Shown: positions 20,716 through 28,852 of the stretch, piece by piece
Layout: each line of letters opens with the position of its first letter
How positions within the stretch are numbered: the stretch's first letter is position 1
Source of the DNA: Chryseobacterium sp. 6424
GTDB taxonomy: Bacteria > Bacteroidota > Bacteroidia > Flavobacteriales > Weeksellaceae
NCBI RefSeq assembly: GCF_003692615.1
Contig: NZ_CP023540.1
Span: forward strand, 1,116,001-1,180,000
Length of the DNA stretch: 64,000 nucleotides
Direction of reading: 5' to 3'
Program-made: the position numbers and the translations under genes
Notes under the pieces: generated by a model
Databases searched by the model: none
Told to the model about the DNA's origin: nothing
Seen by the model: the letters and a program-made list of their open reading frames with translations, nothing else

Positions 20716-21093
20716 CCCGTGGATGACGCGGGTTATTAATTTTAAATTTTGAATTTTAAATTTTAAATTTTGAATGTGGCAGTGATTTCGATAGATGATT
20801 TAAGGTTTTCCCGCGGATGGCGCTGATTGCGCTGATTATTAATAATAAATTTTAAATTATAGATTTTAAATGGTGGCAGTGAATTCGACGTTTATTTTAA
20901 AATTTTCCCGCTGATGGCGCAAATGGCGCAGATTTTAATTTTTAATGCTGCAATGATTCTAGTGTATGTAGGTTTTCCCCGCGGATGACGCGGGTTATTA
21001 ATTTTAAATTTTGAATTTTGAATTTTGAATGTGGCAGTGATTTCGATAGATGATTTAAGGTTTCCCGCGGATGGCGCGGATGACGCGGATTTA
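20716..21093. repeat. Tandem intergenic repeat block (4 units plus a partial)
   Basis: Units of roughly 70-97 bases start with CCCGCGGATGRCGC and continue into an AT-rich stretch built of AATTTTAAATTTTGAATTTT-like words, then GTGGCAGTGATTTCGATAGATG and AAGGTTTT. Starts are near 20716, 20808, 20907, 20978 and (partial) 21064. Units 1 and 4 are nearly identical; units 2 and 3 have diverged. The block fills the 488-base gap 20686-21173 between divergent genes. Spacers are not unique and units are too long for a CRISPR. Confidence 0.75.
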
Positions 21094-21173
21094 TAAATAT
21101 AGCAACAACAGAGACTTTAATTTGCATTGTTTGCAGATATTATGCTATCTTGTCGGCTAAACAATATTTATTT

Positions 21174-22280
21174 ATGAGATTATTTTTATTCTGCCTTTCT
21201 TTTTTAGCGGTGTCATCATTCACCCAGGCACAGTTTGCGGGTTGCCTCACTGCTCCCAACGATCAGTATCCTTCCGGCGTATTTACACCCAACTGTACCG
21301 GCTCGTCCGAACTGATTGTTGATTATGCCTTCACGGGCGAATATTCAATGGTGAAGCTCACCAACGGAGTCACTTACAAATTCAGCGCCGACAATATCGA
21401 TGACGATATTGCTTATGTAACCATTGCCACCGCGGACGGAAGTAGTGTGTAGGCCTACGGTCCCGGGAAAGCTACCTGGACAGCCACGGCAGACGGTAAC
21501 GTCCGTTTCTACACCCACCGGAACGCAAACTGCGGCAGCAGCGACTGGGAATTTACCGCAAGACGTGTGAAGTGCACCCAGGAGGTGCGCGACTCTTATT
21601 GTGAACCTTCGCTCAACTGTACCGACGGTGCCGTGATTGAGCGCGTGAAGCTGGCCGATCTGGAAAGCCTGTCCGCCTGCAGCACCAACGGCTTTTCCGA
21701 TTTTACCGCACGTACAGCCACGGTGACGAAGGGCCAGACTTACAGCATGGAAGTTGAAATAGGCTATGGCTGGTTTGAGCAGTCGGTTTCTGTATGGATC
21801 GATTACAACAAGAATTTTCTTTTCGATGCTGATGAATTTATTTACATCGGTTCCACAGATCAGGGTATCCTCAGTAAAATGGTCACGATTCCCGCAACCC
21901 TGGTAGACGGTGAGTACCGTATGCGCGTAAGGCTGTCGACGGTAGGTGCATCGGGAGCCACGGCGGGCAAAGCCTGTGATGTAGCTGATACCTATGGCGA
22001 GACCGAAGATTATACCCTCAAAGTACAAAGCACCATGGGTGTGAGCAATACCGCGGCGCAAACTGTTCAGGTCTATCCAAACCCTGTTAAAGACCTTCTG
22101 AATATCAGCGCAGCAGCGGCCGTGAGTCACATCAGCATCACTGATATTAATGGCCGCCAGGTCGCCTCATTTGCAGACCGCCGCCAAATAGATATCCGCC
22201 ACCTGAATGCGGGGGTCTATCTGTTAGCCATCCATTTTAAAGACGGTTCTTCTGTTGTAAGGAAGATTGTGAAAAAGTAA
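21174..22280 (+). pseudogene. Secreted GEVED-domain protein with T9SS sorting tail, interrupted by an in-frame stop
   Basis: An Sec signal peptide (MRLFLFCLSFLAVSSFTQAQ) is followed by a Cys-containing N-terminal domain that is interrupted by TAG at 21450-21452. The same frame continues without other stops to 22280, for 368 codons in total. The second half has a GEVED-type domain (VSVWIDYNKNFLFDADEF ... YGETEDYTL) and a C-terminal T9SS type A sorting domain (VQVYPNPVKDLLNIS ... GVYLLAIHF). A TTG Leu codon at the TAG would give an uninterrupted protein. As read, only 92 residues would be made. The start was set by the signal peptide; an earlier TTG is possible. Confidence 0.8.
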
Positions 22281-22299
22281 GTAATAGTATTTAACCTGT

Positions 22300-22327
22300 A
22301 GCCGTCCTCAATGGGCGGCTTTTTTTG
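22300..22327 (+). terminator. Intrinsic terminator after the T9SS cargo gene
   Basis: AGCCGTCC (22300-22307) pairs with GGGCGGCT (22313-22320) with one G-T pair and a TCAAT loop, followed by T6-7. The remainder of the gap to 22722 is AT-rich. A TAGTTTTG box at 22561-22568 matches TAnnTTTG but has no clear partner. Confidence 0.82.
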
Positions 22328-22722
22328 TGGGTAATTGAAGAATGTTGTCGGCGTCTAATCGTTTAGTGGTTGCTGTAGGTTATCGGAAAACCGACCGCCG
22401 CATTAGTACTTCCATCAAAACAACATAGAGACCGTTATACTCTATTATGCTCTGTTTTACCTTTATTTGTACTTATTTGCATCCTATTTTGTATCACATC
22501 TTGCAATACAGTTTAAAACAAACTGATACACAGTAACATTATAATACATCGGAACTATTATAGTTTTGCAGAATGTGGATAAAAATATTTTTGCTCTATT
22601 CAGGCTGTCCATCGGCAATTTCAACGATTAAGCGGGAAGAAATGTATTTACTTGGAGATTTTTATATAAGTATATTAATTATTTAAAAAGAAATATTTTT
22701 ATTTATGTAAAAACATTAAGAG

Positions 22723-23079
22723 ATGATTATACGATTTATTAAACCAGATGTAACAGCAAACAGTGCAAAGCTTACGGTGCACAAAACAGGAAAACTTGGA
22801 TTATCAAAAGGAGCGATGGAGCTACTCAACACAGCAAAAAACCGATTTGTACGGTTTGGTTTTGGTGAAGACGACCAGCTGCTGATGGAAGTTTCGCACG
22901 ACGCCAAGGAAAACAGCTTCCCCATCGGCAAGGCTGGTGACTACGATTACATCAATGCGCGAACCATGCTCGACGAGTTGGGTGTAGATTACATGGCGAA
23001 GCAAACCATCATATATGACATCAAGAAAACGGCAGAAGAAGGCTTCTTCAGGCTTCACCAACGGGTGATTAAGAAGTGA
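22723..23079 (+). CDS. Hypothetical protein, 118 residues
   Basis: A small soluble protein without signal peptide or membrane segment. The sequence (SAKLTVHKTGKLGLSKGAMELLNTAK, then FGFGEDDQLLMEVSHDAKENSFPIGKAGDYDYINARTMLDELG) suggests an alpha/beta fold. I do not recognise the family with confidence. It sits in the same small island as an HTH protein, whose possible GTG start overlaps this stop codon, and a DUF6266 gene. That grouping looks familiar from Chryseobacterium-type genomes and suggests a mobile or lineage-specific module. Start ATG 22723 follows an AAGAG-like purine run. Confidence 0.65.
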   Translation: MIIRFIKPDVTANSAKLTVHKTGKLGLSKGAMELLNTAKNRFVRFGFGEDDQLLMEVSHDAKENSFPIGKAGDYDYINARTMLDELGVDYMAKQTIIYDIKKTAEEGFFRLHQRVIKK

Positions 23080-23150
23080 GCAGATCAGTTAAAGGTACAA
23101 AACGGAAAGTAATAATCTTAAAATACGCATCTATCAATGCACCGACACTT

Positions 23151-23396
23151 ATGAACAGAAAGAAAAATACCAGCAGCCGCCCTAAGTACCGAACGCCGGG
23201 CTGGCAGAATGAAAGTAGTGCACATCCGCTGACCGGCACGTATTATGACACTTCGGAAATGATGAATGTGCTGCATGTATCTGACCGTACCCTTCACCGG
23301 TGGCGTAAGGAGGGCAAGATCCCTTACACCAAGATAGGCGGCAAGATCTATTATCTGGCAGATGCCGTTGACCGAAAGATGCGGGAAGGCGAGTAG
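23151..23396 (+). CDS. Helix-turn-helix (excisionase/MerR-like) DNA-binding protein
   Basis: An 81-residue protein whose C-terminal 50 residues form a helix-turn-helix of the HTH_17/excisionase type: TYYDTSEMMNVLHVSDRTLHRWRKEGKIPYTKIGGKIYY is the diagnostic pattern. Such proteins serve as excisionases or small regulators of mobile elements. The chosen start is ATG 23151. A GTG at 23076 overlapping the previous stop would add 25 basic residues and couple translation with the 118-residue gene. No integrase lies nearby in this window. Confidence 0.75.
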   Translation: MNRKKNTSSRPKYRTPGWQNESSAHPLTGTYYDTSEMMNVLHVSDRTLHRWRKEGKIPYTKIGGKIYYLADAVDRKMREGE

Positions 23397-23419
23397 GGCA
23401 GCCGTAATCCGCCAAACAT

Positions 23420-23456
23420 AAAAAAATACCGCAGGAAAGCGAGGCTTTCTGCGGCA
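23420..23456 (-). terminator. Terminator of the DUF6266 gene (minus strand)
   Basis: CCGCA-GGAAAGC (23429-23440) pairs with GCTTTC-TGCGG (23444-23454) around GAG with one bulged G. On the minus strand it runs into TATTTTTTTATG, a good T tract. Confidence 0.75.
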
Positions 23457-23484
23457 TCTTCTCCCCCGGTTACCTGGCCAGCTG

Positions 23485-24126
23485 CTATATCACAACAGCT
23501 GTACCAAGGTAAACGGAATTGCAGGCCAGATCCTGCTCCGCATTCTGAAAGAATGCATATACATGCACCGTAGCACCTGTCCATTCTGCAGGCAATGCTA
23601 CCTCTGCCAGCGCCGTAGTGCGCACTTCCGGCCCTTCTTTCACAAAGAACTCACCACTTTCCGGCTCATAAATGGCGTAGCTGAAAATGTCAGTCGCGTT
23701 GGCCATCATCTGCGTGCTGTTGTCCGTCCACGTGAAGTTCAGCACTTCACCGGCAGCCGCCATTACCGCCAGGTCTTGGAAGCCTGTCAGCTCACCTTTG
23801 GTGATCTGCACCTTGTCCATCTGCAGCATCACCGTGCCGTTCACATCCGTCACCACCTCGCGCAGCAGCTGGCTGGCAGCCAGGTTCACCCGCGATTTCA
23901 CGCCGGCGTTGTCACCATAGAGCCGCTTCTGCATCGTGCGCAGCGAGTTCTGGAACCTGATAGCCAGCGCAAACTTTTCGCGCTGCAGCAATTGTTGGGG
24001 GGTCGCCAAGCTTCCCGTTCTTTTCGGACGGCTACGAATAACGTCCATTCCGCGCCAGTTAGCGCCTACTACGGTACCTACAGTACCACTGAATCCACCG
24101 AGGATTCCTTTTTTGATTGTTCCCAT
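23485..24126 (-). CDS. DUF6266 family protein
   Basis: A 213-residue protein beginning MGTIKKGILGGFSGTVGTVVG and continuing NWRGMDVIRSRPKR, the start I associate with DUF6266, a Bacteroidetes-only family of unknown function often present in several copies. No signal peptide or membrane helix is evident. The C-terminal half is rich in beta-type sequence (VLNFTWTDNSTQMMANATD). The gene is noticeably more GC-rich than the surrounding intergenic DNA and is convergent with the HTH gene. A mobile-element or envelope role is speculation. Confidence 0.78.
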   Translation of the reverse strand: MGTIKKGILGGFSGTVGTVVGANWRGMDVIRSRPKRTGSLATPQQLLQREKFALAIRFQNSLRTMQKRLYGDNAGVKSRVNLAASQLLREVVTDVNGTVMLQMDKVQITKGELTGFQDLAVMAAAGEVLNFTWTDNSTQMMANATDIFSYAIYEPESGEFFVKEGPEVRTTALAEVALPAEWTGATVHVYAFFQNAEQDLACNSVYLGTAVVI

Positions 24127-24544
24127 TGTACAAATTTTTAGGGGTTTAACAGGACAAATGTAAAAGCAATTATAGACAAATGCAAGTGGTTTTAAATCAG
24201 TGAGTTAAACTTTCTGTAGCTGATGTCTTATGTCTTCCGTTATCATAAATTTAACCTGTCTTTCCTGTTTTGTTATATTCTCACTATTTCTTTCCGTGTC
24301 TGTGCATTATTGCCATTTTGATGCTATTAAATATCCCCGCTAATGTTCGTTTTCGCAGATAAGCCGATATTATGCTGGTTGGTCCGCCATAAAGTGTACA
24401 TGACAGCAAAAGGTATGATGTCTCAGTCCAATGCCCGAATTAACCTTGATTAACTGTATGGGACCCCTGAAGTACAGCATCGTCCTGTAATGGCAATAAA
24501 GGTAACAGCTTTGTCCGCCAATGTCCCCTTATGTCCGGTTGCGT

Positions 24545-24594
24545 CTGCAACAAAAGCAGTTTTGTTGCAGGCTTGTTGCGGATTTGTTGCGGAC
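24545..24594. repeat. Perfect inverted repeat plus three tandem 11-bp repeats upstream of hsdR
   Basis: CTGCAACAAAA (24545-24555) and TTTTGTTGCAG (24560-24570) form a perfect 11-bp inverted repeat with a GCAG loop. Overlapping its right arm, the 11-mers TTGTTGCAGGC, TTGTTGCGGAT and TTGTTGCGGAC follow head to tail (24562-24594). Two GGTGCAGCAA words follow near 24628 and 24638. The 654-base gap 24127-24780 holds no gene I can support. This cluster, about 190 bases before hsdR, could be an operator. Confidence 0.6.
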
Positions 24595-24780
24595 TGCTTC
24601 GGAAAAAGGGTAATTTTGGGAAGAAGGGTGCAGCAAAGGTGCAGCAACATACAGGGGAGATCACTGGAATTTTATGCTGGACTAACATTTTTAAACCTGA
24701 TTGTTTTGGGCAAGACTGGAAACGTATATTTTCCCTGGAAATTTGTATATTTCAGCCATTAATATCCTTTAAAAACACGA

Positions 24781-27594
24781 ATGGCATTCAACCAAAACCC
24801 CGAACAGAAAGCCCGAGATTTGATCGACGAGATGCTGCGCCTGGCCGGCTGGCACGTACAATCTAAAAGCAATATCGATTTCAGTGTAGGATTGGGTGTG
24901 GCCGTGCGGGAATATCAAACAAGTGTAGGTCCTGCTGATTATGTACTATTCGTGAATCAGAAACCGTTGGGGCTAATTGAAGCCAAAAAGGAAGATGAAG
25001 GACACCGATTAACAACCGTGGAAGAGCAGTCTTCCGGATATGCCAATGCCGACCTGAAATTCTTCAAGAATACAGATGGATTAAAGTACATCTACGAAAG
25101 CACGGGCGTTGTTACCCGCTTTACCGATTATACCGACCCTAAACCCCGTGGCAGAAATGTTTTCAGCTTCCATAAGCCGGAAACCTTATTGGAATGGAGG
25201 AAAAGAGAAAAAAGTCTGCGAGGCAGATTTGCAGATTATCCGGTACTGGATGAAACAGGTTTGCGTCCGGCGCAGATTACTGCAATTAATAATTTAGAAA
25301 AATCATTTAAAGGCAACCGGCCAAAAGCCTTGATACAGATGGCGACGGGCGCGGGTAAAACCTTTACTGCCGCTACATTCATTTACCGATTACTGAAATT
25401 TGCAAAGGCTAAACGCATTCTGTTTTTAGTCGATACCAAGAACTTAGGTGAGCAGGCAGAACAGGAATTCAGAGCCTATCAACCGCAGGACGATAACCGT
25501 AAGTTTACCGAATTATACAACGTGCAGCGATTGACTTCAAGTTATATCGCCGATGAAAGTCAGGTTTGTATTTCTACCATTCAGCGGATGTATTCTATTT
25601 TGCAGGGCGAGGAAATGGATGAGGAGGAAGATGTAGTCAATCCCAATGAAAATTCAGGCTGGATAGAAAAACAGTTGGCAAAAAAAGAGGCCGTTCCGGT
25701 AGCATACAATCCAAAAGTGCCTATCGAGCAGTTTGATTTTATTATTATTGACGAATGCCACCGTTCTATTTATAACCTTTGGAAACAGGTGTTGGATTAT
25801 TACGATGCGTTTCTAGTTGGCTTAACCGCAACACCTGATAAAAGAACTTTTGGTTTCTTTAATGAAAATGTAGTGAGCCAATATACTTACGAAGAATCGG
25901 TTATCGATGGTGTGAACGTTCCTTATGATGTGTATTTAATTGAAACCGATATTTCCACAAAAGGCGCTTTAATAGAAAAAGGTTGGTTTGTAGATAGAAG
26001 AGATAAACTGTCGAGAGCCAAACGCTGGCAACAGGAAGATGAAGACACCGCTTATCTGCGCAACGATTTAGATAAAAAAGTAGTCAACATCAGCCAAATC
26101 AGAACGATTATTACGGCTTACAAAGACGCTTTGAGAAAAGACATTTTTCCCAATCGTTTTGATGAAAATGGTGAATATGAAGTGCCTAAAACTTTAGTCT
26201 TTGCCAAAACCGACAGCCACGCCGATGACATTATCAATATCATCAGAGAAGTATTTGAAGAAGGCAATGATTTCTGTAAAAAGGTAACCTATAAAATAGA
26301 AGAAGACCCAAAATCGGTGCTGAACCGTTTTAGAAATGACTATTATCCGCGTATTGCCGTTACGGTAGATATGATTGCAACCGGAACCGATGTGAAACCT
26401 TTGGAGGTATTGCTGTTTATGCGGGATGTAAGAAGCATCAATTATTTTGAACAAATGAAAGGACGTGGAACGCGTACCATTTCTGCCGATAAATTAAAAC
26501 TGGTAAGCAAAACTGCCGATGCTAAAACACACTTCGTGATTGTAGATGCAGTGGGTGCCACCAAATCTAAAAAGACAGACAGCCGTCCGCTGGAACGGCA
26601 GCCAACTATTCCTTTAAAAGATTTGTTGCAAGCCGTTACGATGGGCGTGCAGGAAGAAGATGTGTATCTTTCTTTGGCTAACCGACTCATCCGTTTGGAA
26701 AAGCAGCTGACCGATGCAGAGAAAGAGAAAATACAGGAACTGGCAAAAGGCAAAAGCTTAAAGCAGATGACCCGCGAACTGATTGAGGCATTTGATGCGG
26801 ATGTGATTGCCGATAAAGCAAATGCCATTATTGCACAAATTCCCGTACAGGACCGAACGCCTGCAAAAGAAGAACAAGCCAAAGCCCAAGCGCAGGAAGC
26901 TTTGTTGAAAACAGCATCCTTAACTTTTAACGGCAAACTGAATGAGCATATTGACAATGTGCGCAAACAGCATGAACAGATTATCGACCATATCAATCTG
27001 GATGAAGTAACCAAAGCAGAATGGGACACGGAATCGGTGGACAAAGCCAAAGCCTTGATTAACGATTTCAGCGAGTACCTGAAAGCCAATAAAGACGAGA
27101 TACAGGCGCTGAGTATTTTCTACGACCAGCCTTACAACCGCCGCAACATTACTTTTAAAATGATAAAAGAAGTAATGGATAAACTGAAACTGGAAAAACC
27201 ACTGTTGGCTCCTGCTCACGTTTGGAGTGCTTATGCGGGTATAGAAGAAGTAAAAAGCGATTGCCCGAAAGATGAACTGACGGCATTGGTTTCTTTGATT
27301 AGGAAAGTGTGTGGCATAGATGAAGAACTGAAGCCTTTTGATAAAACCATTGACGAGAATTTTAAGCGTTGGATTTTTGCACAAAATGCCGGACAGCACA
27401 ACCGCTTTAGCACCGAGCAAATGGAATGGTTGAGAATGATAAAAGACCACATTATAAGTTCGTACCATATTGAGCTGGATGATTTAGATTATAACCCGTT
27501 TGACAGCAAAGGCGGAAGAGGAAAGATGTACCAATTGTTTGGTAACGAAATGGATAGTATTATTAATGAATTAAATGAAGCATTAGCTGCATAA
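24781..27594 (+). CDS. hsdR: Type I restriction enzyme R subunit, EcoEI-like
   Basis: A 937-residue motor and nuclease subunit of a type I restriction-modification complex. The N-terminal nuclease domain shows the PD-(D/E)xK pattern in GPADYVLFVNQKPLGLIEAKK (Asp near residue 60, EAK near 74). The SF2 helicase motor has Walker A MATGAGKT (about 187) and DECH box IIIDECHRS (about 321), with motif VI-like MKGRGTRT later. The C-terminal part fits the EcoEI-type R domain that contacts the modification subunits. The frame is intact. First gene of the defence operon; its stop is 13 bases before a 52-residue membrane peptide gene. Confidence 0.95.
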   Translation: MAFNQNPEQKARDLIDEMLRLAGWHVQSKSNIDFSVGLGVAVREYQTSVGPADYVLFVNQKPLGLIEAKKEDEGHRLTTVEEQSSGYANADLKFFKNTDGLKYIYESTGVVTRFTDYTDPKPRGRNVFSFHKPETLLEWRKREKSLRGRFADYPVLDETGLRPAQITAINNLEKSFKGNRPKALIQMATGAGKTFTAATFIYRLLKFAKAKRILFLVDTKNLGEQAEQEFRAYQPQDDNRKFTELYNVQRLTSSYIADESQVCISTIQRMYSILQGEEMDEEEDVVNPNENSGWIEKQLAKKEAVPVAYNPKVPIEQFDFIIIDECHRSIYNLWKQVLDYYDAFLVGLTATPDKRTFGFFNENVVSQYTYEESVIDGVNVPYDVYLIETDISTKGALIEKGWFVDRRDKLSRAKRWQQEDEDTAYLRNDLDKKVVNISQIRTIITAYKDALRKDIFPNRFDENGEYEVPKTLVFAKTDSHADDIINIIREVFEEGNDFCKKVTYKIEEDPKSVLNRFRNDYYPRIAVTVDMIATGTDVKPLEVLLFMRDVRSINYFEQMKGRGTRTISADKLKLVSKTADAKTHFVIVDAVGATKSKKTDSRPLERQPTIPLKDLLQAVTMGVQEEDVYLSLANRLIRLEKQLTDAEKEKIQELAKGKSLKQMTRELIEAFDADVIADKANAIIAQIPVQDRTPAKEEQAKAQAQEALLKTASLTFNGKLNEHIDNVRKQHEQIIDHINLDEVTKAEWDTESVDKAKALINDFSEYLKANKDEIQALSIFYDQPYNRRNITFKMIKEVMDKLKLEKPLLAPAHVWSAYAGIEEVKSDCPKDELTALVSLIRKVCGIDEELKPFDKTIDENFKRWIFAQNAGQHNRFSTEQMEWLRMIKDHIISSYHIELDDLDYNPFDSKGGRGKMYQLFGNEMDSIINELNEALAA

Positions 27595-27607
27595 AAAACT
27601 ATAAATT

Positions 27608-27766
27608 ATGACAACACAAGAAATTATAAGCGCAATTATTGGAGCAATAGTAGGGGCAGGTATATCTATCCCAATTACATTAAAGATTTCAAAATCCAAT
27701 TCTAATAACGTAACTCAAAGTAATATTAAAAGTAATGGAGATGTTGTGGGTCGAGATAAAAAATGA
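27608..27766 (+). CDS. 52-residue single-pass membrane peptide with GDVVGRDK tail
   Basis: ATG 27608 opens a 52-codon frame starting MTTQEIISAIIGAIVGAG. Residues 6-27 form one hydrophobic helix, followed by a polar Ser/Asn-rich stretch and a C-terminal GDVVGRDKK. The stop TGA overlaps the next gene's ATG (ATGA, 27763-27766), a classic coupling. The tail motif recurs in the next protein as GDVVAGNK. The GDVVGRDK-type motif occurs, as far as I recall, in ABC-three-component and other conflict-system proteins. I infer that this is the membrane-acting or anchoring part of the ABC-3C cassette. No family assignment can be made from sequence alone. Confidence 0.7.
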   Translation: MTTQEIISAIIGAIVGAGISIPITLKISKSNSNNVTQSNIKSNGDVVGRDKK

Positions 27767-28344
27767 TTTCTATGGATTTAAGTAGAATAAATCAGGAACA
27801 TATAGAAGCAGGAGGAGATGTAGTTGCAGGCAATAAATATGATCACAGTGTTAATGTAAACAATGTGCTAAATCCTGCTACGGATTATATGCTGGAATTA
27901 GTTAAAAAATTTAAAGATGAAGCACTTACTAATAATAAGTTTAATGATATAGTAGACAACTTAAATCATTACAGCACAAATTTAGATGAAGATACTGTTT
28001 ATGATTTAGAGTATAAACTGAAAGCAGGTAATCGTGATTTTGAATATAAAAGAGCAGCATTACTAAAAGAAAGAATAGCAAAGAAAATTAAACTTAATGA
28101 AAATAGTGAAGCAGCTCAAGAAATTTATGCCTATCTATTGTCTCAAGTTTGCTCAGATTTCAATATGCACGTGTATCCGTTGATAAAGACTTCTTCTATA
28201 ATGCAAATCAATTTATTACTTGATGAAAGGGTTATAAAGCCTGCTCAAGGAATTTTAGGAGTGAATGTATTAAGACTTCTTAAAGACGATATTAATGGAA
28301 TGATATATTTTTTAACAGGTAATTGTCACATAAAATGGGAGTAG
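27763..28344 (+). CDS. ABC-three-component (ABC-3C) system protein, C-terminal-domain type
   Basis: A 193-residue protein. The start region holds HIEAGGDVVAGNKYD, sharing a motif with the preceding peptide. The remainder is helical and ends NGMIYFLTGNCHIKWE. That ending (GMLYFLTGNCHL/I-RW in relatives I recall) marks the C-terminal domain of ABC-3C system proteins, which normally carries an effector domain at its N-terminus. Here there is no room for a nuclease or protease domain, so the effector may be the separate membrane peptide upstream. ATG 27763 overlaps the upstream stop; ATG 27772 is an alternative start. The next gene begins 4 bases after the stop. Confidence 0.78.
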   Translation: MISMDLSRINQEHIEAGGDVVAGNKYDHSVNVNNVLNPATDYMLELVKKFKDEALTNNKFNDIVDNLNHYSTNLDEDTVYDLEYKLKAGNRDFEYKRAALLKERIAKKIKLNENSEAAQEIYAYLLSQVCSDFNMHVYPLIKTSSIMQINLLLDERVIKPAQGILGVNVLRLLKDDINGMIYFLTGNCHIKWE

Positions 28345-28348
28345 AATT

Positions 28349-28852
28349 ATGCTAATTTACAATCCAGCTTACGATATCTATCATACAATGTATAGAATAA
28401 TTTTGTTGAGTTCTCGAATTGCAAAAACAATAGAAATAGACAAATTGAAAATTCTTGATTTCTACTATGTATATCCTACAGAATTGTTAGATATCAAAAA
28501 GCCAGTTGGTTTTAAAAAATATGAAAAATTTTTAAAGCGTGAAAAAAATAAATATGATAGGATAAATAATCCTAAAAGAATATTTTATAAAATGAACAGC
28601 ATACAATTTCAGGCGATGAAAATTTTGGTAGCATATGGTTATTTAGATTCGGAAAGTTTTGAAAACGGAATTGTAAAAGTTACCGAAAAATCTTTTGGAG
28701 AGGAATTTCAAATTATGGTAGAGAAATCAGTGGAATTGAATACGAACTTGATTACTTTGTTAGCTGGACCGATAGCAGATATTGATTTATATGGACATCT
28801 TGGCTTAAAAGAAAGAACAGGATTAATTGAATTTAGATATGACACAATATAA
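28349..28852 (+). CDS. ABC-3C system middle component
   Basis: A 167-residue protein beginning MLIYNPAYDIYHTMYRIILL, a start I associate with ABC-3C middle components (possibly the MC5 type; the subtype is a guess). These proteins are thought to link the ATPase with the effector-bearing component. The sequence is helical, with a likely winged-helix-like middle (SIQFQAMKILVAYGYLDSESFENGIVKVTE). It has no membrane segment and no catalytic motif. It begins 4 bases after the preceding gene and overlaps the ATPase start by 14 bases. Base composition is strongly AT-rich like its neighbours and unlike hsdR. Confidence 0.72.
   Translation: MLIYNPAYDIYHTMYRIILLSSRIAKTIEIDKLKILDFYYVYPTELLDIKKPVGFKKYEKFLKREKNKYDRINNPKRIFYKMNSIQFQAMKILVAYGYLDSESFENGIVKVTEKSFGEEFQIMVEKSVELNTNLITLLAGPIADIDLYGHLGLKERTGLIEFRYDTI

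Noticed and set aside
20716..21093. Possible CRISPR array
   Set aside because: Units are 70-97 bases with no unique spacers of constant length and no cas genes.
21345..22130. A 261-codon open frame on the minus strand opposite the T9SS cargo gene
   Set aside because: The plus strand encodes a signal peptide, GEVED domain and sorting domain. The minus frame is a shadow.
23076..23150. GTG start for the HTH gene overlapping the previous stop
   Set aside because: It is possible, but it adds a basic stretch without recognisable structure. ATG 23151 gives the normal compact protein.
23563..24141. A 192-codon plus-strand frame opposite DUF6266
   Set aside because: His/Arg/Gln-rich translation typical of antisense frames. 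The DUF6266 frame is favoured by its start and terminator.
24440..24762. Short open frames on both strands upstream of hsdR
   Set aside because: They overlap each other and the repeat cluster, and their translations show no domain or signal.
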